A stretch of DNA of 61,176 bases from an uncultured Nostoc sp. (GTDB lineage: Bacteria; Cyanobacteriota; Cyanobacteriia; Cyanobacteriales; Nostocaceae). Below are positions 25,446 through 35,000 of this stretch, one piece after another. A program made the translations under genes and the position numbers. Under the pieces are notes generated by a model, which was given only the letters and a program-made list of their open reading frames with translations, had not been told where the DNA came from and made no database searches. Each line of letters begins with the position of its first letter. The first letter of the stretch is position 1. The stretch covers positions 18,347 through 79,522 of the forward strand of contig NZ_CALMFY010000098.1 of assembly GCF_937863485.1 (NCBI RefSeq). The letters are read 5' to 3'.

Positions 25446-26375
25446 ATGTCAAATTTCCCCGATCGCACAGAGTCAAACACCGATAAAGTCTTACTCATCG
25501 GAGTTACTGGCGGCACAGGTGGAAATGTCGTCAAGGGATTTCTCGAACAGGGAGTTACCAACCTGCGAGTCATCACTAGAGAAATTGATCTTAATCGTCC
25601 AACTCTTGTAAAGCTCAACGATGCCAAAGTTGAACTGGTAAAAGCCAACCTCGACGATGAAGCCTCTCTCGTAGCAGCCTTTGCAGGAATTTCGGCTGTT
25701 TATTGCCATGCTACTTCTGCGGACTCTCCTAAAATTGACCCGCTAGAGGTGGAGAGGGCAAAGCGAGTTGCACAAGTTGCAAAACTTGCTGACATCAAAC
25801 ACTTTGTCTACAATTCCGCAGGTGGGGCCGATAGGAATTCAGGAATCCCCCGCATTGAGCAAAAGTACCAAGTGGAGAAAATTCTCAAAGAAGCTGGCTT
25901 ACCGACTACTATGTTGCGAGCTTGCTTGTTTATGGAGGAGTTTTGGAAGAAGTATACGCGACCTTCTATCCTCAAAGGTAGTTTCCCATTTTCCATTCAG
26001 CAAGACAAGCCGCTTCATCTAATTACAACGAAGGACATGGGCCGCGTTGCTGCCTACGTAATTAAACATCCCACCAAGTATATTGGTCAAGAAATTGAGC
26101 TAGCTGGCGATGTGCTGACTCCTCTTCAGATGGCAGAGGCATTCTCCCAAGCGCAGGGGATGAAAGTTGTCCACAAAGAGACACCCGCCTGGATTTTCTT
26201 ACTCTTGCTGCAAAGGGAACTGTTCGATTTGATTCAGTGGTATCGCAAACAAGGTTATCAAGCCGATGTCCAGCGTTTACGAGAAGAGGAGTTTCCTGGA
26301 CTTCTGACCACATTTAGGGAATTTCTGGCAGAAACCAACTGGGCAAATGCGGAGCTCACCTACGAGAGTCTGTGA
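25446..26375 (+). CDS. NmrA-like NAD(P)-binding reductase
   Basis: The start chosen is ATG at 25446, giving 309 residues; the open frame begins at 25368 but the extra residues are hydrophobic noise, and an AG-rich stretch precedes this ATG. The Rossmann motif GVTGGTGG is near residue 18. The atypical-SDR features YNSAGGADR, a tyrosine-plus-lysine segment EQKYQVEKILKEAG, and LRACLFMEEFWKK are typical of NmrA/HSCARG proteins, which sense NADP(H) or reduce small quinone-like substrates. The C-terminal helices are ordinary for the family. It is transcribed alone. Confidence 0.85.
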   Translation: MSNFPDRTESNTDKVLLIGVTGGTGGNVVKGFLEQGVTNLRVITREIDLNRPTLVKLNDAKVELVKANLDDEASLVAAFAGISAVYCHATSADSPKIDPLEVERAKRVAQVAKLADIKHFVYNSAGGADRNSGIPRIEQKYQVEKILKEAGLPTTMLRACLFMEEFWKKYTRPSILKGSFPFSIQQDKPLHLITTKDMGRVAAYVIKHPTKYIGQEIELAGDVLTPLQMAEAFSQAQGMKVVHKETPAWIFLLLLQRELFDLIQWYRKQGYQADVQRLREEEFPGLLTTFREFLAETNWANAELTYESL

Positions 26376-26379
26376 TCGG

Positions 26380-26494
26380 ACTAGTAAACTGTGGCGAAAG
26401 TTTGCCTACCTTTAACAAGTTGCTGTGAGCAACTTGTTAGCCCCAAATCTTGTTAATTGAGATGGTGGCGTTATTTTTCCCGTGTTGTACTAGT
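26380..26494. mobile_element. MITE-like element with ACTAGTA ends
   Basis: ACTAGTA at 26380 is inverted as TACTAGT at 26488-26494. The segment GTGGCGAAAGTTTGCCTACC and the later GTTAATTGAGATGGT are shared with 41876-42003. The centre is a perfect hairpin (AACAAGTTGCT gtg AGCAACTTGTT). It has no coding capacity and lies just after the NmrA-like stop codon. Confidence 0.65.
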
Positions 26495-26529
26495 GATATT
26501 TTAATGATTTCAACCTCAACTAGGTTTTG

Positions 26530-26655
26530 AAGTCAAATGTTCGAGTTCTGAAGGGGATGTTTGAGCTTCTGAAGTCCAAGTTTCGAGTTCACAGGGTCAA
26601 ATGTGCAGTTCTGAGAGTGAAGCTTGGAGTTCAGAAGGGTAAGTTTCAGACTGTT
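26530..26655. repeat. Degenerate 21-nt tandem repeat (GAGTTCTGAAG)
   Basis: The anchor GAGTTC or a close variant occurs at 26543, 26563, 26585, 26606 and 26627, a spacing of 20, 22, 21 and 21. The surrounding unit reads about AAGTTTCGAGTTCTGAAGGG. The plus strand is open through it only because 21 is a multiple of three. Confidence 0.75.
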
Positions 26656-27092
26656 TTGTTCGGATGTTGTAAGTCTGAAGTCAAGATTTCGGGTTCTGGA
26701 GTGGAACTGGGGATTGGAAGGCGATCGCTGCTTGAAAAAACTAAACTAGATTTTCCCCTTTCAAAAGATGGATAGCATATAGCTTATTCTTTTACAGTTA
26801 TTGTTTACTTGCACTTCCTTATCTTCTCAAGTGTAAGTAGATTGCTTTAGTTCTTCATCATTATTATTTTAGGCAGTTTTTTACAGCAGAATTGCAGCAA
26901 TCTCTATCAGTCGATAATTCCTCATTTAGATGTCTTTGCCCTATTAAATTCTAAGTAATAACACTTAAAGTTTGCAAAAACTAGGTGTTATTATATATAA
27001 TATGAAAATAAAAATAATTTTTTTGGTAAATATAGACAAATTAGAAGAAAAAGAAATATTAATAAGTTAGTTCTTTTGTTACAAATAGACAT
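26656..27092. other. AT-rich intergenic region
   Basis: After the 21-nt array the sequence becomes increasingly AT-rich, above all from about 26940 to the start of the Coq4-like gene. One HIP1 octamer is at about 26720. No repeat or RNA gene is recognised; the promoter of the next two genes should be here. Confidence 0.4.
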
Positions 27093-27584
27093 ATGGCTTT
27101 TGATTTAGATGAAATTGTTCAACTAGATATAGCTCAAATGAATTTAAATGAAGTACATTCAGTAGTATTTAGTTTACATAAACCTAAAATTCCTTTTGTA
27201 ATTTGGTTACTAGAGAACCCTAATAGTCTATTGGCGTTACCTGGAAAAATTAGTCTGCGCCATCATGATTATATTCACATACTTTTAGGTAGAGGTATTT
27301 CTCCTCAAGATGAAGCTTTTGTAATTGGATTTACAATGGGTAATGACTTAAAGACTAATAAACTAGATTTATTCATATATAAATTTTTTGCTAAATTTAT
27401 ATATCCATATCCTTATAATTTTTCTACGTCAGATTTAATAATTTTTAATTTAGGTTTTATATATGGCAAAAGCATTAAAACAAAACAAATAAATAAAATT
27501 GACTTTGAAATTTATAAAACTGAAACTGTAGGATATTTGAGAAACTTTTTTGGGATTAATACTAAGTATATAAAACTTATGTAA
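27093..27584 (+). CDS. Small protein with Coq4 metal-site signature
   Basis: This 163-residue protein has no close family that I know by name. It carries H58-D59-x-x-H62, then exactly 11 residues, then E74, which is the HDxxHx11E metal-binding signature of Coq4 (ubiquinone biosynthesis). As in Coq4, the histidines are followed by a Gly-rich turn (LLGRG) and the glutamate by a helix (EAFVIGFTMGN). Two aromatic, Lys-rich helices follow (KFFAKFIYPYPYNF, IIFNLGFIYGKS). It is shorter than Coq4 (above 200 residues). The gene is AT-rich compared with its surroundings. It ends 58 bp before a histidine kinase gene on the same strand. Confidence 0.65.
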   Translation: MAFDLDEIVQLDIAQMNLNEVHSVVFSLHKPKIPFVIWLLENPNSLLALPGKISLRHHDYIHILLGRGISPQDEAFVIGFTMGNDLKTNKLDLFIYKFFAKFIYPYPYNFSTSDLIIFNLGFIYGKSIKTKQINKIDFEIYKTETVGYLRNFFGINTKYIKLM

Positions 27585-27642
27585 TCGGATTAAATTTGGT
27601 TACTATCTACTTTTAAGATAATATCTAAAGAATACTATTAAA

Positions 27643-29280
27643 ATGCACCTACCTTATAAAGTGAGATTCGTTGCCTCTCAACTAGTAACTGTAACAGTAC
27701 TGCTGACATTACTCTTGTTTCTTCCTCAAATTTGGCTCAACTGGCAAGCATATTATAACTTCAATAGTATTACTAAACATGAATTTAAACTACAAACACT
27801 GAGTGATGAAATTACTTATCTTGATGAAGTATTAACGATGTCAGCCCGCATGAATGCTGCTACAGGTAATTCTACTTGGGAGGAACGATATCGCCAATTT
27901 GAACCTAAACTTGACATTGCTATTAAAGAATCTATTAAACTGGCTCCTCAAGCATATAAAAATGAGGATGCTAAAAAAATTGATGTGGCTAATCAGCGCT
28001 TGGTTACAATGGAATATGAATCTTTTGAATTAGTTAAGAAAAATCACAAAGATACAGCACAACTACTACTTTCTAACCGCGAATATGAAACTCAGAAGCA
28101 GATTTATGCTGATGGTGTTGCAAAAAGGAACCGTAATATCTCACTTGAGTTACAGCAAAAAGTTGATGAATATTACAAAAGAATATTTTGGGCAGTTTTA
28201 GAATCTATTATAAGTTTAACAATGCTGATTCCGGCATGGCTTTTAGTATTGCATTTATTGCAGCAATACTTAAAGGCTAAAAAAATTGCACAAGCCGCTT
28301 TAGAAGAAGCAAATTGTAAGTTAGAAATGCAAGTGGCGGAGAGAACGGCAAAATTAAAATACAAAAATTTTCAACTACAACAAACACTGCAAAAATTGCA
28401 ATACACTCAAGTACAACTTATTCAAACTGAAAAAATGTCCTCATTAGGTCAGTTAGTTGCTGGTGTTGCTCATGAAATTAATAATCCAGTTAATTTTATT
28501 TCTGGTAACTTGCTCCATGTTAAAGAATACAGTCTGCAATTACTAACTTTAATTAAACTGTATCAGCAATATTGTAATTATAATCCAGAAATAACTAGTC
28601 TGATTAAGAAGATGGATTTAGAGTTTATTATTGATGATATGCCGAAAATCTTATCCTCAATGGCAGTTGGTACTGAGCGCATTTGCGAGATTGTGCTAAC
28701 TTTACGTAATTTCTCGCGTCTTGATGAAGCAGAAATGAAACCTGTTGATATTCATGAAGGAATTAATAGCACGCTATTAATTTTACAGCATCGTCTCAAA
28801 GAAAAGCATAAACAGCAAGAAATTGCAATAATCAAAGATTATGGTAATTTGCCTCTTATTGAATGTTATGCAGGAGGATTAAATCAGGTATTTATGAATA
28901 TCTTCAGTAATGCTATTGATGCTTTATATGAACGGGAAGCAGAGTGTTTAAAAGGAGAGGGTAAAAAACACCATAGTTCTATTATTGTCCATACTCAAAT
29001 TACAAATGAAGAGTGGGTGATTATTAGTATTAAAGATAATGGATCAGGAATAACCGAGGAAGTTAAGACTAGATTGTTTGACCCTTTCTTTACTACTAAA
29101 CCTATAGGTAAAGGTACTGGCTTAGGATTATCTATTAGTTACCAGATTATAGTAGATAAGCATAAGGGAAAAATCAACTGTATTTCTGCACCTGGTAAGG
29201 GTACAGAGTTTGTGATTGAGATTCCTATCAAGCAGACACGGGAAGTAACTATATTAACACCAGATAGCAGGTCTAAATGA
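27643..29280 (+). CDS. Membrane sensor histidine kinase
   Basis: The 545-residue protein has an N-terminal membrane segment (about 12-32) and an extracytoplasmic helical sensor region (about 35-183, with the start ITYLDEVLTMSARMNAATG). A second membrane segment (about 184-206) leads to a coiled coil (about 212-260) and a HisKA-like domain with the phosphorylated His277 in AGVAHEINNP. The HATPase domain shows N-box FSNAIDAL, G1 DNGSG and G2 GKGTGLGLS. It is a typical cyanobacterial ZraS/NtrB-like kinase, with no response regulator gene adjacent. It is probably co-transcribed with the Coq4-like gene. Confidence 0.88.
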   Translation: MHLPYKVRFVASQLVTVTVLLTLLLFLPQIWLNWQAYYNFNSITKHEFKLQTLSDEITYLDEVLTMSARMNAATGNSTWEERYRQFEPKLDIAIKESIKLAPQAYKNEDAKKIDVANQRLVTMEYESFELVKKNHKDTAQLLLSNREYETQKQIYADGVAKRNRNISLELQQKVDEYYKRIFWAVLESIISLTMLIPAWLLVLHLLQQYLKAKKIAQAALEEANCKLEMQVAERTAKLKYKNFQLQQTLQKLQYTQVQLIQTEKMSSLGQLVAGVAHEINNPVNFISGNLLHVKEYSLQLLTLIKLYQQYCNYNPEITSLIKKMDLEFIIDDMPKILSSMAVGTERICEIVLTLRNFSRLDEAEMKPVDIHEGINSTLLILQHRLKEKHKQQEIAIIKDYGNLPLIECYAGGLNQVFMNIFSNAIDALYEREAECLKGEGKKHHSSIIVHTQITNEEWVIISIKDNGSGITEEVKTRLFDPFFTTKPIGKGTGLGLSISYQIIVDKHKGKINCISAPGKGTEFVIEIPIKQTREVTILTPDSRSK

Positions 29281-29313
29281 TGCCGACAATCTCTGGGCGT
29301 TTACCCTATCTCC

Positions 29314-31734
29314 TTAAGAATTACTAATAGAAAATCCCCGACGCGTGGGTTTAAGACTAGCTAACTCTACCTGAAAACTTACCTTGTCGCTCATTTCCCC
29401 ACTTCTCGCTTCCAAAGTCCACTTACCAGGACGCAGATACCAAAATAAAGAATTAGCTGAGTTTGTATCTAATTTTTCCCCATTCAGCCACCACTCTACA
29501 AGCGCAAATTTATTTCCCGCTAGCTTAAATTCCAATTTTTGCTTCGCTTCTTCACCTGGATACAGTAAGAATAAATCGCCATTATGGGGAGATAAAATTC
29601 TCAAATTGGTAGAAGTAAAATTTGATTGCTGTTGTTTTGCCAACCACTCATCATACTCTGATGGTAAATTGAACTTGTTTTCTCGTTCGTAGGCAATTTT
29701 ATCTTCTGGATAGAAATATTCCTGCACTACTGAGGTACAATCTGGTGTTGGTCGTAACCCAGAAATTGCACAAACAGGTAATTGCACTAAACCTTCTGGG
29801 GGTGGAAAACCTGCTGGTTCTTGATGTTCGTGCAGGTGTAACATAATCCGATTCCACAAAGGTGCTGCCCCTGTAACGCCTGAAACTTGTCGCATCGGTT
29901 CACCGTTGAAATTGCCTACCCAAGTAGCGACGGTGTAATCTGTGGTAAAGCCAACTGTCCAAGTATCACGAAAATTGGAAGAAGTGCCAGTTTTAACAGC
30001 AGAAGGAAAGGGTAAATTTAACACAGAGTCTACACCAAACGCTGTGGCACGAGCATGGCTGTCACTGAGTATGTTGGTGATTAATTGCCATATCGTCGTC
30101 GAATTTTGGGAAAAGTTGTAAGGAGGGTTTCCCTCCGTAGCAAACTTTTGAAGACGGATTTTAGATTTGGGATTTTGGATTGGGGAATTGGAAAATGTAC
30201 TTACTAAAGGAATGGCGTCTCCAAGTCGTGCCATAGTAACGTAAGCTCTAGCTAATTCCCATAAAGTGACTTCGCCACTACCTAGAGTCAAACCTAAACC
30301 ATAATGTTCTGGTGTTTGATTGAGGTGTTCAAATCCCAGTTGATGTAGTCGTTCTAAGAAAGTTTCCACGCCTACCTTTTCTAATACCCGCACTGCTGGT
30401 ACATTTAGGGAATTTGCTAAAGCGATTCGCACCCGCACTGGGCCAAGAAAGCGTTCGGTATAATCTGTTGGGCTATAAAGTTTCGCGCCGGGAATTGCAT
30501 AATGGGCGGGTACATCTGCCAAAATGGTATTTGGGTGAATTAAATCTTTTTCTAAAGCTAATTCATACACAAAAGGCTTGAGAGTAGATCCTGGTTGACG
30601 TAGCGCCTGCACTCCATCATTGCCTCCCAGTTTTGCTTCATTAAAGTAATCAGGTGAACCGACATAAGCTAAAACTTCACCAGTGCGGTTGTCAATCACC
30701 AATGCAGCTGCATCATGGACATTGTTCGCGGCTAAGGAAGAAATTACCTGCTGCACCTGTGCTTCGACAAACTGCTGTAAAGGACGATTTATAGTCGTGC
30801 GAATAACGGATTGATCCCCCCTAGCACCCGTTAATAAGGGGGGAACATAGCCCGGCTTTTCAAGGGGGGTTGGGGGAATCTGATTGGCTAACCAAAATAA
30901 AAAGTGTGGTGCGGCGATAATTCCCTGTTGGCGAGACTGAAACACAACCTTTTCAGTGTGTGTTCGGGCTGCGTTCGTCGCAGACGTTGGCGCAGCCATC
31001 GCTCCACTAATATATCCTGACTGTACCATCCGATTAAGGACGTATTTTTGTCGCTGCTTCAGCCGTTCCCAATGCTCATAAGGGTTAAAGTATGTGGGAT
31101 TATTGGGAATAGCAGCTAATAAACTAGCTTGAGCAAGATTCAACTCACTAGCTGGGATAGAAAAATAAGTCCGCGCAGCTGCTTCCACACCATATATATT
31201 CCCTCCCATTGGTAAACGATTGATATATGCAGAGAGGATTTCATCTTTGTTCATTCCAGCTGTTAACCGCCAAGATAGCCAAATCTCACTCACTTTACCA
31301 GAGAAGCTGCGAGGGACAGGATCTAACATCCGCGCCAATTGCATGGTAATTGTGGAAGCACCGGAAACAATTCTTTTCGCGTGGATGGCTTCTTTACTGG
31401 CGCGGATAACAGCTTTCATATCCAACGCCCCGTGTTCGTAAAAGCTGCCATCTTCGGCGGCTAAAATAGCATGGATAAACTGGGGAGAAACCTGATTTAG
31501 TGGTATTACTGATGTATGCTCTTGGTCACGGGTGAGCAGTGTTCCTAATGGTAAACCATTGCGATCGCTAAATTGCATTGCCAACTGATTTTGGGCAATA
31601 TCTGCGGCACGAAGGGGCGCAAAATAAGGTAGTAAGCGTACAACTAGGCATATGAGCAGCCCAGCTAAGATAACTTTACTAGTTTTACGCAGTTTGTGCT
31701 TAATTTTGGTTAGCGATCGTGAAATTAGTTTCAT
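29314..31734 (-). CDS. pbpC: Penicillin-binding protein 1C
   Basis: The 806-residue bifunctional peptidoglycan synthase has a membrane anchor at about 20-38. The GT51 glycosyltransferase domain (about 50-235) has its catalytic Glu94 in AAEDGSFYEH. The transpeptidase has the SxxK serine Ser383 in RQPGSTLKPF and KTGTS near residue 585. The C-terminal extension with a DPTPDC-like Cys region (RPTPDCTS) and a BiPBP_C domain (about 700-790) identifies the 1C type. Three segments look like translated intergenic repeats: about 245-261, 286-309 (IPPTPLEKPGYVPP) and 515-545 (SPIQNPKSKI). It is divergent from the alpha-2-macroglobulin gene, its usual partner. Confidence 0.92.
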   Translation of the reverse strand: MKLISRSLTKIKHKLRKTSKVILAGLLICLVVRLLPYFAPLRAADIAQNQLAMQFSDRNGLPLGTLLTRDQEHTSVIPLNQVSPQFIHAILAAEDGSFYEHGALDMKAVIRASKEAIHAKRIVSGASTITMQLARMLDPVPRSFSGKVSEIWLSWRLTAGMNKDEILSAYINRLPMGGNIYGVEAAARTYFSIPASELNLAQASLLAAIPNNPTYFNPYEHWERLKQRQKYVLNRMVQSGYISGAMAAPTSATNAARTHTEKVVFQSRQQGIIAAPHFLFWLANQIPPTPLEKPGYVPPLLTGARGDQSVIRTTINRPLQQFVEAQVQQVISSLAANNVHDAAALVIDNRTGEVLAYVGSPDYFNEAKLGGNDGVQALRQPGSTLKPFVYELALEKDLIHPNTILADVPAHYAIPGAKLYSPTDYTERFLGPVRVRIALANSLNVPAVRVLEKVGVETFLERLHQLGFEHLNQTPEHYGLGLTLGSGEVTLWELARAYVTMARLGDAIPLVSTFSNSPIQNPKSKIRLQKFATEGNPPYNFSQNSTTIWQLITNILSDSHARATAFGVDSVLNLPFPSAVKTGTSSNFRDTWTVGFTTDYTVATWVGNFNGEPMRQVSGVTGAAPLWNRIMLHLHEHQEPAGFPPPEGLVQLPVCAISGLRPTPDCTSVVQEYFYPEDKIAYERENKFNLPSEYDEWLAKQQQSNFTSTNLRILSPHNGDLFLLYPGEEAKQKLEFKLAGNKFALVEWWLNGEKLDTNSANSLFWYLRPGKWTLEARSGEMSDKVSFQVELASLKPTRRGFSISNS

Positions 31735-32086
31735 CAGGGAATCCCCTGTCTAAGAAAACTTACCTTAATTTTTCCGCCGACTTACTTACATCTACATCAG
31801 TAAATATGTCAAATCCTTAATAATTCATTTTTACTAACTTAGCAAATCTAAATTAATGTTTGCGAAATTTAAATACTTCTTTATAGTTAAGAATTGTAGT
31901 TATTTTTTGGAACAATCACACTGTATTAGCTATCTATGTAAATAAACATAGTCAAATCCAACTTCTGAGTATAAATAGCTAGTCAATGGGCGGACTTTAT
32001 TAGTGTTGGCATTGCTCACTTTATCAGGGAATGCAAACTTTTGTTAGCCATAATTTGTGAATTTTTAATTTTGAATTACTAAAAAG
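31735..32086. promoter_or_regulatory. Divergent promoter region of pbpC and the macroglobulin gene
   Basis: This AT-rich 352-bp spacer must hold both promoters. A small perfect inverted repeat CTATGT-aaataa-ACATAG is at 31934-31951. It may be an operator, though 6 bp is weak evidence. No dispersed repeats occur here, unlike most gaps in the window. Confidence 0.4.
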
Positions 32087-35000
32087 ATGATTATCAGAGT
32101 TCTACTGCGTTTCCACCATAAGATTACCTATCGCGTCTTTGGCGGTTTGTTAAAAAAAATTAGCCATTCTTCGAGCCGGAAGAGAACAATACAGTTTCTT
32201 TTTATCTTTACATTTATACTAGCGATCGCAGGGTGTAATTTTTTTGGTATCAACTCAAGCAAAGAACAACTTCCAACAGTTTCCCCACTCACACCGCCAA
32301 AATTACCAGACTGGATTGAACAAATTAGTCCCATTGGAGATGCAAAATCTCTTAACCAAATCCGCATCCGTTTTAAAGAAGCTTTAATACCAGTTGAAAG
32401 TCTTGACAGTCTAGAACAGCAAAAATTATTACAAAAATTTGCGCTTTCGCCGCCTTTACCCGGTCAATTTCGCTTTTTAACACCGCGGATGGTAGGTTTT
32501 CAAGCTGAGAAAGCATTGCCAATAGCGACAAGATTTCAAGTCACTCTCAAAGCAGGTTTAGCTGATTTAAAAAATCATCGCCTAGACAAAGATTTACCTT
32601 GGACTTTCAATACCGAATCTATTAACCTGACTAATTTACCCGGTGTCAATCCCATTGAGAAGGCTGATGTTGAACCAATTGATTTACAACAAAAAATACA
32701 GTTTACTTCCAATGTAGAATTAGATTTAGCTTCTGTACAAGAACATTTACAGTTAATTCCTGAAGGAAAAAATAAAGGTACAAGTTTTAAAGTTGAATTA
32801 AACAAAGAAGAAAAACCATTAAAAGAAGAAAATGAAGACCCTTTAGAAAAATTTGACCCTTCAGCACGTAATTGGATTTATAACCTCATTCCACAGCAAA
32901 ATCTCGAAAAAGCAACCCGTTATCGCCTGGTATTTGCTCCAGGAATACGTCCTGCTTATGGGAATCTCCCTACAGAGAAAGAATTTGCCACTAAGTTAGC
33001 AACTTATTCGCCTTTGGCATTTCAGAAAATTAACTTTTACGGACAGCCAGATGCAGGTGGAACTTTTGGAAGATTTCTTAAAGGCAGTCCGCAGCTAGAA
33101 TTTAATAATGTCTTATTAGCAGATTCAGCTAAAGAAAATATTACCATTAATCCAGCCCCAAAAGCCATTTCGAGAATTCTGCAAGTAAACGATGAAGATA
33201 AAATTGTCGGTATCAATCCTTATGCGCTAGAACCTGCCAAGACTTATACAATTACTATAGGTGCTAATCTCAAAGATAAGTTTGGGCAAACTTTGGGTAA
33301 ACCTGTCACATTAAAATATGATACTGGAGATTTAGCTGGGGATATTTGGGTAGCATCAGATTTGAATATTTTCCCCGCAGGTAAAGATTTACAGCTAAAT
33401 ATTAGTACAGGAAATCTGCCAGAATCTAAGTATCAAGCAGCTTATCGAGTAGTTAAACCAACAGATTTAGTTTATTTTAATAATAGTAATGATTTATTAC
33501 CACAACCCTCTGATTGGCAAAGCTTTAAAGTATCAGGTAAGAAAAATCAATCAGTTGATATTGCTGTTCCTCTCCGGGAAAAAATAAGTGCTGCTACGGG
33601 AATGTTAGCTTACGGAGTGCAAGCCCGGACTAATAAATATCAGGAGAATGGTAAGGAACTGTGGCGAGAACCGACAACTTATGGCTTGGTTGAATTGACG
33701 AATTTGGGCGTATTTACTCAGTGGTTTCCTGAGTCAGGCTTAATTCGCGTCAATCATCTTACAGATGGTTCACCAGTTAACAATAGCGCTGTTGAAATTT
33801 ATCAATCAAAATTACAGGCAAAATCTCGCCCCGAACCTTTACCTTGTGCAACAGGTAAAACTGATGAAAATGGAACTTTTAGAATTGTCCGTGAAGGATT
33901 GCAGCAATGTTATTCTGGGAATGAAACCTCTAGTAAATCACCACAATTATTAGTAATTGCCCATGAAAATCAAGATTGGGCATTCGCCAGAACTGAAGAA
34001 TATAGCGGCGTTTATGGATATGGCATTGATGCAGGTTGGCAAGCTAGTAAGCCAGAATCACGCGGGGTAATCTTCTCAGATAGACAGTTGTATCAACCAG
34101 GTGAAAAAGCTTGGTTAACTGGGTTTGCGGACTACTTACAAAATGGCACAATCCAGCAAGATAAAAATGCTGTTTACCAATTAACTTTGGTAAATCCTGA
34201 TGGACAAAAGACCAATTTAGGTACGCAAACTACAAATGAATTTGGTACATTTTCTCTAGAGTTGCCAATTAAGACTACTCAGCGCTTAGGCTACCATACA
34301 ATCCAGGCGAAAGGGAAAAATGGGCAAGAAATTTCTGGAGAATTTCGGGTAGCTGAGTTTAAGCCACCCAACTTTAAAGTCGAACTCAACTTAGATAAAG
34401 AATTTGCTCTCATTGACGAGAAAATTGATATTAATGCTAAAAGTAATTATTTATTTGGTGCGCCTGTAGAAGGTGGGGAAGCAAAATACTTTATTACTCG
34501 CCAGCAGGCTAATTTTATCCCTAAAGGGTGGGACGAATTTACTTTTGGTCGGCAATGGTTATGGCCGGAGGAAACTCCTACTATATCTAGTGATGTGTTA
34601 CAAACTAATGCCCAATTAGATGCTAATGGTACAACCAGCCAAACGGTAACAGTGGCTAAGGATTTACCATATCCGATGACTTACCAGGTAGATGTGCAAG
34701 TTGCAGATGTTTCTAATTTGTCTGTAGCGAATTCCAAAACTTTTACAGCCTTACCAAGTAATCGCCTCATCGGGTTAAAAAGTAATTTTATCACTGATGC
34801 TGGTAAGGCTTTTCCCGTTGAAGTGGTTGTTACTGACCCTACAGGAAAACCGATAACAGGTCAACGGGTGCGTCTGGAATTACAACAGATTAAATACAGT
34901 AGCGTCACGCAGTTAGTGGAAGGTAGCCAAACACCAAAAAATCAAGTCGAATATAAGACAGTCGCACAAACAGAAATTACATCTAGTAGCAGTCCACAAT

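Noticed and set aside
26527..26775. Plus-strand 82-codon ORF
   Set aside because: It lies mostly in the degenerate 21-nt repeat; base-level periodicity explains the open frame.
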